Notes under the pieces: model-generated | The model's input: only the letters and a program-made list of their open reading frames with translations | Databases searched by the model: none | What the model was told of the DNA's origin: nothing | Shown here: positions 8,848 through 19,480 of the stretch, piece by piece | Layout of the letters: every line of letters starts with the position of its first letter | Position numbering within the stretch: the stretch's first letter is position 1 | Source: Haplomitrium mnioides | Lineage: Eukaryota > Marchantiophyta > Haplomitriopsida > Calobryales | NCBI GenBank assembly: GCA_049999725.1 | Contig: JBNGIS010039076.1 | Coordinates: 1-22,490, forward strand | Direction of reading: 5' to 3' | DNA length: 22,490 bases | Translations under genes and position numbers: made by a program

Positions 8848-11800
8848 TTAAAAGACTCCACTTGCTTTCCCATAATATCTGTTAATGAATGGAACCTGCA
8901 GACAGTGACAATTGTGTAATGGTTAAGCTATCATTCAGTATTGCCTTAGCCAGTTTAGATTACTCTCTAAGGAAGAAGTTTTTGCAGGCTGTGGGTGACG
9001 GATTGGCTTAAAGACAACTGGTCACGGAGCTGTCATTCCAAAAAATTAGTCATGGGCATGATGCCATTCCCTGTTTTCCTTCCTGAACAGCTATACTTGA
9101 GAATGATTCGAGTTGTATAGATTACAGCACTTTTCTGTAGATATAAGAAACAAAATTTACCCGGCTTTTGAAAAATACAAAGCAGAAAAGCACATACTTT
9201 CTGACTGGAGATGTCAGGGGCATCTGGGCTATTGACAGGATAAAACTTGTAGAACCGCATATTATTCATGGCGGCTTTCGTCTCAGGGCTCATGTCTTCA
9301 ATTGCCTTTTTTCTGGCCTCCCTAGCCTGTGAAAAGATCATTCCATACAAATCAATCGTATTTTATTATGGCAATTTTTCTCCCCTCACGTAATTCTTTG
9401 GCAGTACCAATGAATATAAATTCACCCCCTTAGCTTCACATCAGTCAAAGGCAACAAATCAAGTACCTGCCGATTTTTTTTCTTCTCTGCATTCACAAGG
9501 CCCTTGATATGTTCCTGCATCGGCCCAACCCTTGCATAAGATATTAGTGCAAGTGTAATGCAGACTAGCAAACATTCCTGCTTCAGGACTCCTCAATCTG
9601 TTCTATTATCTAGTCACAGAAATAAACCCATCACCACAAGCCTAGCCCTATTCAGATCTTGGCAAAACTGCAAGAAATAATGAAAAACCCAAGTTTCACA
9701 ACAGGCCTATACCATGAACTTTTGCTTTTCTTCAGTCGGCAACCTTTCATCCTCAATTATTCGGTCTGTGTATTCCTGCACATTGAAAATTCCAATGATA
9801 GTTCCTTCTGATTGACAAACATGATTTACCTTAAAAATAAAGCAACTTTCCGGCAAGTTTTAATTTGACTTTCCATTTCAACAATTTCAAGCAAAATTAA
9901 GAAAAAACGTACCTCATACTCATCAAATTGCCAGTCATATTCATCAACAACCTAATAACAGACACCAGCAAAAGCTAGATTCAACAATGTGAAATTGTGA
10001 TTGGCTGCAAAACTTACTCAAAGAGTATATACTTACTACTACGGCATTCGCACGTCTCAACACAGCTGCAGACACTGTACTTACCGGAGGCTTGGCATCG
10101 TCAAATGGATACATGATTTGTACCACTGTGTCATCATCTATTTCCTCCTCCTTCAATGGCTGATACAGATCTGTGTCACAATAGGAATCAAGTCAAAAGA
10201 TCCAAAATCTAATAACGAATATTAATTAAAGCACACAAAATGAAGATGGCAGTCATTATTGTTAGTTCACCGACATTAAAAGCCATATGATTAGAACCAG
10301 AACATGCTTTAATGTCATTATCGCATTTCAGTTGAATATGAATTAACAGAACTGTTCACTTACAAGGCAAGCAGTACTCGTACTTTTTAATTCTTTCGAC
10401 TTTCAACTGCCTCAACGCTGCTCTGTTAAAACAGAAGTGAACAAATGACAAATCAGAAACTAGAATATTATTAGTTATGAAGTTGTGGAGAGCAAAACTA
10501 ACCACAACAACACTTAAATGGAAGCTGCAATAGTCTAGGAAAAACCTACACATCAGAAACTAGAATATGTGTACAAAGATTTCTCCAGAGACAATACAAA
10601 AGACAAACAAACTACCTACAGATGGGAAACCCAATCATATCAACTGCCCAAGTTGCAAGAAATGCTATGCTGTAAAATAATTGTCATATGCTTACTTTCG
10701 TTGGGTGCATTTCAAAGTGAAAATTTGAGCTTTGTATCGTTCCACAGACGTATGCCTGTAGTAAAATTCGCAAGGGGTCAACACTTGTTGTCTGTTTGAT
10801 ACATTGTCAATCCATGTAGCATAACAGGCTGCTCCAAAAAGATGCGAACAACATATGTTTAAAAATAGGGCTTGTGTTTCATACTCCAGCAAATCTTTTG
10901 GGATGTAGGGTACCCAGCCCATCTTCATCTCTTTCATCGGAACAATCATCTCCCCCTCCATTTGAACCGATTTTATGCCCACCTTGTCAGATGGTGGAAA
11001 TGGTGATAGAACCTGAATAAGCAGTCGTACATTTGAGTCTGCTTTTGTCAGTCGTTATTGAGAATCACATAAGAATAGGGAAAGAAGATAATTGGCAACT
11101 ATATTTACTACAGACGCAAAGATGCATTCAAATCTGGCTCAGGATGAATTTGATCAATTGATTAGACGCAACAGAAATCCAAGAAAAATGCCACTTAAAA
11201 TTAGTAACACGAACGTCTGCAACACTGCAAACATGCAAAGATTAAAAATGAAGCCATACCGCAACAACAGCAGGAATATGAACAACCCTTGACATATCTT
11301 TCTCCTTGAAATACAGCAGCTGAGCTGCAGCAACGACCAAAGGTGGATTGTTCAGAGAATCAATACTGGGGCAAGGAAATTCCGTCAAGACTCCCGAAAG
11401 AAGGAAACCATACTGAAAATCTAAGAAAACAAAGCGAATTTCTTTCTTCTAGATAGGTGAGAGCCCCTCGCAAAAACAGATACGTACGTTCAGTGCAACC
11501 AAAAAGGTACACCCGCTTTTCATGAAGTACGCCCCCTTCCTCAAACGCTATCTGAACCGGACCAAAGAAAACCAAGGTAAAATTAGGCTCATTTCTAGCA
11601 TTCCGAAAAGCGGTCTACACAAGGTGACGCCCCATAGACTTACAAACCTCTAGGTTTGAAAAATCCCACTCGATTTCATACACACGGTCGTACTGATCCC
11701 ACTGCAACATATAACAAATAAATTCAGAGTCAAATCTCTCGCCGTGGTTCGTAAGCACACAAAACAAAGCACTTGCAAGTGATATTCACGAATCCATACT

Positions 11801-12363
11801 GCAACAGATAATCACGAGGAGTAGCAGACTTATTCTTAAACTCGTCAACCTAATTGTAGGAACAGAGAGCTTGGAACATTGACGAAAAACCAAGACACCT
11901 CACTACAACTTGAGAAAAAACAGGGGAAAGTATACCTCCGTGCCGACAGGAAACGCTTCCTTCCACAGATTACCCTGTGAAGTCAATACATAAACAAGTA
12001 AACAAAGGTATAAAACGGTTTCATTTTATGGGCATGATGTCGAGAAAACTCACGAATTCATTCAATCCTCGTGCACACTGAAACGAGTGTGCCAAAAACG
12101 GCATCCAAATCTCTTCTCAGTTTCAGAGAACAAAGACACTAAGCAGATCGGCTAAACAATCTGCATTTTTTAGATTCCAGGCAACAGGTTTTATTTGCAG
12201 AACATCGATGGCTACGACAGGGCAGTAGATTCATTCCTCTGCTGTATTCCTCTCCTAAACATTTACGCACCAGCCTTCCACTACCACGTTGCGCCTCTGG
12301 ACTGCTTGGTCTTTTGGAAGTGCTTGCCCGCTGCCGTGACCGGGCTCGGGACGTGGAAGCCAT
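8848..12363 (-). CDS. HIT4: HEAT INTOLERANT 4 (HIT4) homologue, 15 exons
   Basis: Exons on the minus strand: 12363-12271, 11974-11936, 11849-11790, 11701-11648, 11551-11488, 11390-11260, 11012-10885, 10755-10696, 10422-10364, 10170-10085, 9951-9913, 9775-9713, 9514-9467, 9326-9198, 8895-8848. All junctions are GT-AG and the phases join to a single 366-aa frame plus stop. Family landmarks in order: NLWKEAFPVGTE (residues 33-44), WDQYDRVYEIEWDFSNLE (65-82), AFEEGGVLHEKRVYLFG (84-100), VLSPFPPSDKVGIKSVQMEG (148-167), a GWVPYIPKDL segment, QIFTLKCTQRKAALRQL, KKYEYCLPYLYQP, VVDEYDWQFDEYEEY, EARKKAIEDMSPETKAA, FYKFYPVNSPDAPD, and the C-terminus PFINRYYGKA near 353-362. The Arabidopsis protein is plant-specific, sits at chromocentres, and is needed for heat-induced chromocentre loosening and release of silencing. 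This copy is shorter at the N-terminus than the Arabidopsis protein as I recall it. The start at 12363 is the only ATG that opens exon 1 in frame. Confidence 0.9.
10756..10884 (-). other. HIT4: In-frame 129-nt intron of HIT4
   Basis: Bounded by GGA|GTATGA and TTACTACAG|G, with branch-like TTGAC sequences inside. It is 43 codons long with no stop, so the exon appears as one open frame if unspliced. Splicing it gives DLLEHTSVERYKAQIF, which fits the family spacing between PYIP and QIFTL; retention would insert 43 residues rich in Cys, Phe and Tyr. Confidence 0.75.
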
Positions 12364-12375
12364 TAGATTTCGCTA

Positions 12376-12762
12376 CTGGACGGCATCCGATCACCAAACG
12401 TGGTATGCAAGCTAAGCGGTAATGCACGAGTAATAACGAAACTCAGCTCTCAAGAATGGTGTCAGATTTCATATGGCAGTTTTGCTGCTAAGCACATCGA
12501 CTGCTCCTGTAAAATTTCAAAAAGTAATAGGTGAAGAAAAGAAGACGCAACACCAGAATCCCTCTCACAATGTTGTTCCGTTCCGGTGAATCCTTAGTTA
12601 GAGGGGGAAATAACTCCAGAAAATGAACATTCGAAGCCCCATCACATGTAAGCTACAGCTCAATTTCCCCGTACGCACGCAATATTCCAATGAAAAGTGA
12701 CTCAGAATCGTCATCACCAATCGGGGAAAAACAAACTGGTAAATGTTCACGGCCCTTACCAT
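12376..12762 (-). promoter_or_regulatory. Candidate 5' leader intron and AUG-stop uORF of HIT4
   Basis: At 12760-12762 an ATG is followed at once by a strong donor sequence (ATG|GTAAGG). An acceptor-like GTCCAG ends at 12376. If spliced so, the leader would read AUG-UAG, a start directly followed by a stop, 12 nt before the main AUG at 12363. This is inference from splice-site form only; other acceptors are possible. Confidence 0.3.
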
Positions 12763-12884
12763 GAGATCGTTACTCGTGAAGCTCCTCAGCAGCTACGGTC
12801 GCCTCTCTGCTTCTTCTAGAAGCTGTCAAAACTAAAGGGGAAAGGTCCCAGAATATGAAAAACTAATCACTTTTTCGGTGTACA

Positions 12885-13240
12885 ACTACCAAACGGAACA
12901 CCTCGACTCCAAACCAAAAATTTCCGGGCAGAACATCACCAGACCGCTGATGTATCCATCCACGAACACAGCCTCCACAGCAAGCAAACGGCCGAGACAA
13001 CAGCTTGTGGCGAGCTCACACCAAGGATCGCGAGTGTGCTGTCAGGAGGGAAGAAAGTTCAAATATGTGGAAAAACGTATATATTTTTGGACTTTAAAAT
13101 ACTAAGGACTTCTTACTTTAACTTCCCGCTCCTCAACTTACGGAAAGCTTCGGGTATGTGTGCGTTTATCATAAGCCCTAAACCCTAAACCCTATCGGCC
13201 AATATAGACTTGCTTCTCATTTTAGCCGCTTGGTAAAATT
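12885..13240 (-). promoter_or_regulatory. HIT4 upstream region, copy of the ROS3 upstream region
   Basis: Clearly related to 15768-16035. Shared blocks include CCAAACCAAAAATTTCC, GCTGATGTATCCA/GCTGATGCATCGA, TTCAAATATGTGG/TTCAACATATGG, CTCAACTTA-CGGAAAGCTTCGG and GCTTCTCATTTTAG/GCTTATCATTTTAG. It contains a telo-box of nearly three units at 13176-13194. By position the repeat is on the promoter side of HIT4, and it begins only about 70-120 bp from the ROS3 stop. Confidence 0.75.
13176..13194 (-). promoter_or_regulatory. Telo-box (CCCTAAA repeats) upstream of HIT4
   Basis: Two full CCCTAAA units and a CCCTA. Short telomere-like motifs occur in plant promoters of ribosome-biogenesis and nucleolar genes and recruit telomere-repeat-binding or Polycomb-linked factors in Arabidopsis. 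A chance match of this length is unlikely. Confidence 0.7.
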
Positions 13241-13308
13241 GAACACTTAGAGGCGAGTTTAGACTCCGTTGTTTACGAGTAAAAATGGCGGATAATTAAA
13301 TGATAATT

Positions 13309-15736
13309 TCATGGCCTTGCCCAAAGTTTTTTCATATGTCTAACAGCATATCGGTGCTTGGCTCTGAAATCAGCTCTCAGCTCTGATTTGGTTGCCAACC
13401 ATTCCTCTTCGGCATTCGCCGACTTCATGAAAGGGCAAAGCTCAGTGTTGCTCACATGAGACTCCAGCATCGACGATTTGCCGACCTTGGCAACCTTCTT
13501 TCTGGGCCCTGTATGCAAAGGAGTTGAAAGTCTGTTCCTTGGCGTCTTTTGTGCTGGATCAGACACCATTAATGTTGGAACAACCCCATCGGCATCTGTG
13601 CTTATATTGAGAATGAGATCCTCCTCAATCTCATTGTCCTGTAATGTGGGGGCATTCTGTGAGCTACCTGGCTGAGGTAAGCTCGACCCCAACATATCCA
13701 GAGAGAAGGCCACGCGCCTTGTATGCTTAGGACTTGAATATCTGTTCCTTTGGGTCTTTTGTGCTGAATCAAATGCCATAACTGTTGGGCCAACACCATC
13801 AGCATCTGTGCTTATGTTGAGAATCAGATCCTCCTCAATCTCATTCTCCTGTAATGCAGGGGCATTTATTGAACTACCTGGCTGAGATGAGCTCGACCCC
13901 AATATATCATCCAGAGAAAAGGCCACGCGCCCAGTATCACCAACTATCGACTTCCAAGAGCCTTTTTGAACCCACTTGGAGTCTTCCTTCCCATCACTGG
14001 GAATGGTTTCTGGACCCTGCAAATTGCTGGACGGCTCACTAGTGTATGGCCCAATTAAACAGTGGTTTTGACCACTGTCAGCTGTAGTAGTAACTGTACC
14101 AGACGTCGGTATGCTACCTTCTGGTGCTGGGCAAACACCTACGTCTAGCAAACTGAGGAGCAAGGAAGAGAAGTCAGAATGGGCACACCAGGTAATAATA
14201 TGTATGGTAAATATGAGAACAAAAAAGACTGCAGGATGTGGTAGAAACTACAAAGAAGAGCAAATTCATTATTTGGAACACACCTGGGTATTGAACAATC
14301 AGTCGGAACAATTTTTTCCAGGTCTTTGACTGCATCCACAAAAGTTGAGTCAACATTCTTGACAGATGCATCTGTTTCAAAACCATCCAACTATGTCAAT
14401 CACAATTACGCCTTGCACTATCTCCTAATCCTCCTGAAGCAAACAGAACCTATCATTATTAGATGAATATGAAAGAGTTGTCACCAAGGTCCATCTCGTC
14501 GCCATTCCCAATTTCGCCTGTAGCAACATTACTTGTACTTCTGGAAATGAATTTCGTCCCTTCTGGTGCTGGAGCTGAACTAACATTTTCTTCTGATAAC
14601 CTGAGGGAAACATGGAGAGAAATTGAAAATGGCAACACACAAGGGCCATGTGCATATGTGAGTTACGGCATTTGAGATGTATGTAAACAAGACCAGAGGT
14701 ATCCAGGTTTTGTGCATTGCAACTCGCCTGGGTATTGCAGAATCAGCAGGAAATAATCTTGTCAACAGTTCCAGCTGTTTCTTTCTCTCTTGGAGGGCAG
14801 CCATAGCAGTTGCGTCAACATTACTGGCCACAATATCTGCAAGCCCGGACATGATCATGATGTCAATCACAACTTACATCTCGAACATATTCGCTATCTG
14901 TACAATTGTTTAATGAGTATGAGAGGTCGTCACCAGAATCCATATTGCCACCTTCGCCCATCAGATGTTCGTCACAGGAGCACATCGTCAAGAGATGTAA
15001 AGGAGAGCTTTCGACACGTTGAAAGCTCCGTTTATGTTTGCCAAGCCCTTTTCTTGGAACCGTTTTCATCTGTATCAAAAACCCTCGGAATCTGTAAAAC
15101 GCTTACAGCTCAAATTTCACCAATGTTGGCTGAACGCTTTTTTCCTTTACAACAATAGTTCCACACGCAACTTACTGCTACTGATGTGATCAAACTCAAC
15201 GCACCTTCCCAAAACGTGGAAAGTAGATTTTTAGCCCCTCAGCCTCCCCATCGCTGAAAGTTCTCCCGTTCGCCAGCTTGGCTACAGGGAGCACAGTTGT
15301 AGAAACACTTGGTGCATCCGTGGTCTTCAACAAGTCAGCTTCAACATCCCTCTCCCTCTGAAGCCGTTTAAAATAATCTTCCTTTGCGTTCTCTATGCGT
15401 AGCCGTCCACCTCGCCATTTGCAGCCGTTGTACTGCATTCTCAACAGATCTCAAAAAATGCAGGAAAAAAAAAAAAGTACTGACAAATTCGTCCTGACGG
15501 GGGTCAAAGTCATCAATTAGAAAGCCTACCGCACTGAATAGACTGCGAAGGCTGGCTTCCGAGGCAGGCTCAAAATCGACGTAGGCAAAACCTCTCTGAC
15601 TCTCCAGAAACTTGGCAGGTGGCAGAACTACACTGTGAACAATTCCCAGCGGCTTAAATCGCTCTATGAGATCGCTACTGCTGACCCCCGGTGGCACGCC
15701 ACCGACGTACAACCGAACAACTTCCTGAGAATTCAT
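13309..15736 (-). CDS. ROS3: ROS3/NOL8-type RRM protein, 7 exons
   Basis: Exons on the minus strand: 15736-15530, 15432-15205, 15069-14934, 14836-14728, 14600-14485, 14371-14284, 14152-13309; phases join to 575 aa plus stop. Residues 7-55 and onward form an RRM with RNP2 (RLYVGG, 8-13) and RNP1 (RGFAYVDF, 48-55). The next part, YNGCKWRGGRLRIENAKEDY (70-89), IYFPRFGK, GKHKRSFQRVE and the C-terminal FMKSANAEEEWLATKSEL, then RAKHRYAVRHMKKL, are the marks of the plant REPRESSOR OF SILENCING 3 / nucleolar protein 8 group. In Arabidopsis ROS3 binds small RNAs and works with the ROS1 DNA demethylase; NOL8 in animals is nucleolar. Exons 3-4 and 5-6 look like a duplicated pair, and the last exon has a 71-residue tandem repeat. 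Intron 4 uses a GC donor (CCCAG|GCGAGT). Introns 3 and 5 use G|GTGAC donors, chosen because they alone give phase 1 and normal intron length. Function is inferred from family. Confidence 0.87.
13507..13929 (-). repeat. Tandem 213-bp coding repeat in the last ROS3 exon
   Basis: Copy 1 starts at 13929 and copy 2 at 13716 (period 213 bp, 71 codons; copy 2 lacks one codon). Each copy runs from RVAFSLD through LGSS, QPGSS, NEIEEDLILNISTDADGV and AQKT to a Ser/Pro/His-rich end. The stretch EEDLILNI (acidic residues beside a hydrophobic run) has the form of a SUMO-interacting motif; that is inference. Confidence 0.9.
14284..14836 (-). repeat. Duplicated exon pair in ROS3
   Basis: Exon 4 (14836-14728) and exon 6 (14371-14284) share start phase, end phase, NVD-x-T and the end AIPR/SIPR, and their 5' introns share GTGATTGACAT near the branch site. 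Exon 5 resembles the end of exon 3 (GE-GN-x-x-MD then G|GTGAC). This suggests duplication of an exon block; the sequence CAATACCCAG precedes both 3' donors, GC in one and GT in the other. Confidence 0.65.
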
Positions 15737-15767
15737 GGCTACTCGTGGCCACTTCCTTCCTTCAGAC

Positions 15768-16035
15768 TACCACACGGAACACCTCTACACCAAACCAAAA
15801 ATTTCCAGACAGAACACCAGCAGACAGCTGATGCATCGAGTAACCAAGCATCGTGCGAAGGTCAAAAAAGGTTTCAACATATGGCCAGCCTTTTGGACTT
15901 AAACTGCAACGACTTTAACTTACTGTAACTTCCTCCTCCTCAACTTAAGGAAAGCTTCGGATATCAGCGAGGGCACGTGTCAGTTGATCAAAACCTTAAA
16001 CCCTAGCTTATCATTTTAGGGCTAATGAAAATGAG
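15768..16035 (-). promoter_or_regulatory. ROS3 upstream region, copy of the HIT4 upstream region
   Basis: Diverged copy of 12885-13240. It begins about 30 bp before the ROS3 ATG, so the shared block covers the likely leader and core promoter. It carries a telo-box (AAACCTTAAACCCTAG, 15991-16006) and a G-box (CACGTG, 15974-15979) that I do not see in the other copy. Confidence 0.75.
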
Positions 16036-16518
16036 TAACTTACTTAGAAGTAGGAGATATAAGAGAGTAGATATAGCATTAGTTGTTTTTGTAGTTGAAA
16101 GAAATGAAATAAATAACTTCATCTTCAATTAGAAGTTCATTAGTGTTTCCAAACACATCAACTAAAATTGACATATCTCTATATTATGATCGACTAATCA
16201 AAAAGACACAAAAATCAGTATTGCGTTTTTCAATTTGCTTATTGAACTTAGAGAGTTCAATGAGAATAACTACCATTAATTATTATTGTCAATGGTGATT
16301 AATTATCATTAAGATGGAAAACAATTCAATAATAGTAGAGTGGGTTTTATTTTCACCAAGATACTTCTCATAAGAATTGTATGTACCATTTGTCAAATCT
16401 TCTTCTGCTAACAACTTTGTATCATTCATCAAAGCAACTTCTTCTAATCTTGTACCAAAATCTTATTACTATTTGAATTTGTAGTATCACTTAACACAAT
16501 TGGTGTAATCGTACAAGC

Positions 16519-16941
16519 ATGATGATGTGTTATTTATAAGAAAATAGAAAAGAGTGAAGAAAGTAGTAGAGGGTTATTTTTAGCATTGAAATCATTTTAA
16601 AGTTATTAGCTTTTGAAGTTACTTTTAGGGTTGAAGTGACAAAATATTACTTGCCTTCGAAGTTACTTTAGAAAAGTAAGAAGATCACTTTTAAGGCTGA
16701 AATTGGAAGTGACTTGTAAGTGAAATAAAAGGGATGACACTTTATTCTCTTGTATAAATAGAATGGCTTCATAGCCCCCACTCCTCTCTTTAGAGTTCCT
16801 CTCAAATTACTTGGGTTTTTTGGTTGCTTGGTTTTTGCTTGCATTCTTGGTCTTATTTGGGTTTTGAGTTGCATTTGGTTGAAGAACTATATTAGAGTTC
16901 ATTATGAGCTCATTTAGAGTTTTACTTTGAGTTCTTTTACA
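16519..16941 (+). repeat. Probable 5' LTR of a Ty3/gypsy element (left border uncertain)
   Basis: Ends in ACA at 16941, one base before the primer-binding site. A TATA box (TATAAATA) lies at 16753-16760, at a distance from the end that fits an LTR promoter with an R-U5 part. The left border at a TGATGATGTG near 16519 is a guess: no matching 3' LTR was found to fix it, and it could lie anywhere from about 16040. Confidence 0.4.
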
Positions 16942-16942
16942 T

Positions 16943-16954
16943 TGGTATCAGAGT
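16943..16954 (+). promoter_or_regulatory. Primer-binding site (initiator Met-tRNA type)
   Basis: TGGTATCAGAGT, one base after the LTR-like CA end. The canonical plant form ends in GC; here it is worn to GT. Confidence 0.85.
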
Positions 16955-16959
16955 TAAAG

Positions 16960-17520
16960 TTTATTCTTGTGGTGAGCTACATAGAGAATCAAGGAGTAGT
17001 GGTTCAAACGATGTACCAATGGCTTGAACTTCTTTCACACCTTTTGGAAATGAGAATGAAAGAAAGAGAAACTTTTCAAGAAGAAGAGAGTTATATGAAA
17101 TTTCCAACGCCAAAAGTATATGATAGGAAGGTGGTTTCTTGTGCATCTAAGAGCTTTATAATCAATTGTGAGAAATATTTTGAAGCTATACACATTAGAG
17201 AAGATGGCTCACAAATTCTATTTACAGCAAGTCTATTAGAAAGAGTTGCAAAGTCTTGGTGGAGATATCAAATAGAACAAGCACAATTTGGATTTGTTGT
17301 TCCTATTTTTTCTTGGTGTGAATTCAAAAAAAAAACAGTGATTTCAAGATTTATGGTTGTAAATGCTTCAAAAGTAGTAAGAGATTGATTGGTCGAATGG
17401 AAGCAACTTGATACCCTGAGAAGATATGTTACAAATTTTCAAGATACAATTATGCAAATTCTTAATATAAGAGAAGAAGAAGCACTAGAATGGAAGTGAC
17501 AATGAAAAAGCCTACTCAAT
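16960..17520 (+). pseudogene. Retrotransposon gag remnant
   Basis: The open frame 16927-17388 includes the gag-type segment with a Glu/Met-rich lead, YFEAIHI and LERVAKSWWRYQ, typical of the plant gypsy gag core (PF03732-like). A TGA at 17386 is followed by more readable gag sequence. No CCHC zinc knuckle was recognised. Confidence 0.75.
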
Positions 17521-17840
17521 TAGAAGAAGTAATATGCATGGCGGAGCAACATGACTCATTACTTACTGCTATAGAAGCTAGGTCACGTACTAAACCATTC
17601 AAATTGCGTACTCAAAACTTCACAAACTCTAATGGAATTAAAATCTCGACGAGAGCTCAAAGTACCTTAATCCATCTTGACAGTATGATTGAAAAGCACT
17701 CTTATAGATTGTTGATGGATAGCAAGAGTTTTGAAAATTTTATATCACTACATTATGCTAAGATAATCACAGCAAAGTTTATGCCTATCAAGGAGAGTAT
17801 TGTGGTTATGGCCAATGGCCAAAAACATGACATGTTTTGA
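17520..17840 (+). pseudogene. Retrotransposon protease remnant
   Basis: A segment LLMDSKSFENFIS stands where family members have LVDSGSTHNFIS, so the catalytic D-S/T-G now reads D-S-K. It is followed by MANGQKHDMF, which matches the usual V-x-NG strand. Stop at 17838. Confidence 0.75.
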
Positions 17841-18119
17841 TCTCAAAATCTATTTCTTCTAAGGATTGGAAAAGAGTACACAGAATTTATACAATTTATT
17901 ATTGCACATATACAATATGACATCATTTTAGAGTTGCTTTTGCTTGAAGATCGATCCGCTCAATTTGATTGGGCAAAACGACAATTTTAAGTCATCTTAC
18001 AAGATGAGATATTTCTTTTAGAATGCTTGACATCGCTGGTGAAGAAGCATAAATCAGTTCAACATATTAATTCAGTGGAGCAAGAGTTGTTTGTCCTTGC
18101 TATTTAGATCAAACATATC

Positions 18120-18960
18120 ATGGACTTGAGTAAAAATAGAGGAAAAAGTACATTTAGCTCAACGATATATGATATTTTGAAGGAGTTTGTGGATGTGTTT
18201 CCAAAGGATTTACCAAAAGAGTTACCAAATAATCGAGGAATGTCTTTTTCGATTGAGTTAATACCATGAAGTACTCTTTATAATTGACTTATATATCAGT
18301 TATTACCACAAGAATTAGAGGAGCTTTAAAATATCTTGACAAATCTTCTGGAGAAGAATTTCATTCAATATAATACTTCATCTTGAAAAGCTTTGGTATT
18401 ATTTGTACCAAAGAAAGATGGTGGATTTTATCTTTATATATATTATCAATATTTGAACAATCAAATAGTCAAAGAATACCTGTCTTCTACGTCATATTCA
18501 TGATTTGTTGGATCAATTGAGTGGTGTGAGATTTCTTTTCTAAGTTGGATCTTCAAAATGACTATTGGAAAATTCTTATCAAGCCAAGTAATGTGTCAAA
18601 GACAACTTTTCACACAAGGTATAGGCATTTTGAGTGGAAGGTTCTTACATTTGGCCTTACTAATGCTTCGCCAATATTCATGAATCAAATGCTTTGAGTT
18701 TTTAATAGGTTATTGGATAAGTCATTGTTGGTATTCTTGGACGATATCCTTATCTTTAGTAAAATTGAAGTTGAGCATTTTGTTCATCTTAAAGAAGTCT
18801 TGCAAAGACAACGCAGTTGGAAGCTTTATTGCAATAAGTCCAAGAGTGAGTTTTGGAAGCAAGAGGTGACCTACCTAGGACATAAAGTGTCTGTAGATGG
18901 TATGAAGATAGAGGAAGAGAAAATTAAGGCTGAAACAAAGTAGCCAACACCAAATGATGC
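18120..18960 (+). pseudogene. Retrotransposon reverse transcriptase remnant
   Basis: Lead-in DILKEFVDVFPKDLPKELP (18175 on), then LVLFVPKKDGG, LDQLSG, FLDDILIFS at 18728-18754 with both catalytic Asp present, and YLGHKVSVDG near 18875. Several in-frame stops (for example after LPQELEEL and in the strand after LVLFVPKKDGG) and a frameshift near 18530-18545 break it. Confidence 0.88.
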
Positions 18961-19009
18961 AAAGTATGTCGAGCTTTCTATGGATTAGCAAGTTTTCATC
19001 AAAGATTTA

Positions 19010-19480
19010 TCCATTACTATGCTCATATTGTGTGCACCACTTGTAGATTTGCTAGGGAATGATGCAAAGTTTCAATGGACAACCAAAGAGCAAGGAGCAT
19101 TTCAAAAACTCAAGGATGCAGTCTTTTCTCATTTTATTCTACAATCATATGATCCAAAGTCACGCTGTATAATTGATTTTGATGCTTCTAATTTTGCTAT
19201 TTGAACAGTTTTACAACAAGAGTTTGAGGATGGACTTCAACGAATTGTCTTCATCTTCATGTCATGTTGATTAAATTTATCAGAGATAAATTATTCTGCA
19301 AGAGATCAAGAGCAATTAGCAATGGTTTATACTACCAAGATGTGGAGACGCTATCTTTTGGCAAGACTTGTACTTATGCCCACAAACTACAAACCATTGT
19401 TGCAAGCGATCTACTTGGAAAACATGACAAGCCATCATCATTGATGGGAAGATCAACTACAACATTTTGATATCAAGTTG
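19010..19480 (+). pseudogene. Retrotransposon RNase H remnant
   Basis: The segment FQWTTKEQGAFQKLKDAV (19068 on) and the strand IIDFDASNFAI are the thumb and first RNase H parts; the frame stops at 19202 and shifts before the next part (near 19260-19480). Confidence 0.8.

Noticed and set aside
10692-10982. HIT4 exon read as one uninterrupted coding block
   Set aside because: The family spacing between PYIP and QIFTL calls for removal of 10756-10884, which has proper splice signals.
14863-14933. ROS3 exon 3 continued to a strong donor (GAT|GTAAGT) at 14877
   Set aside because: It would leave an intron of only about 40 nt and the wrong phase for exon 4; the weaker G|GTGACG donor at 14933 gives phase 1 and 97 nt, and exon 5 repeats the same pattern.
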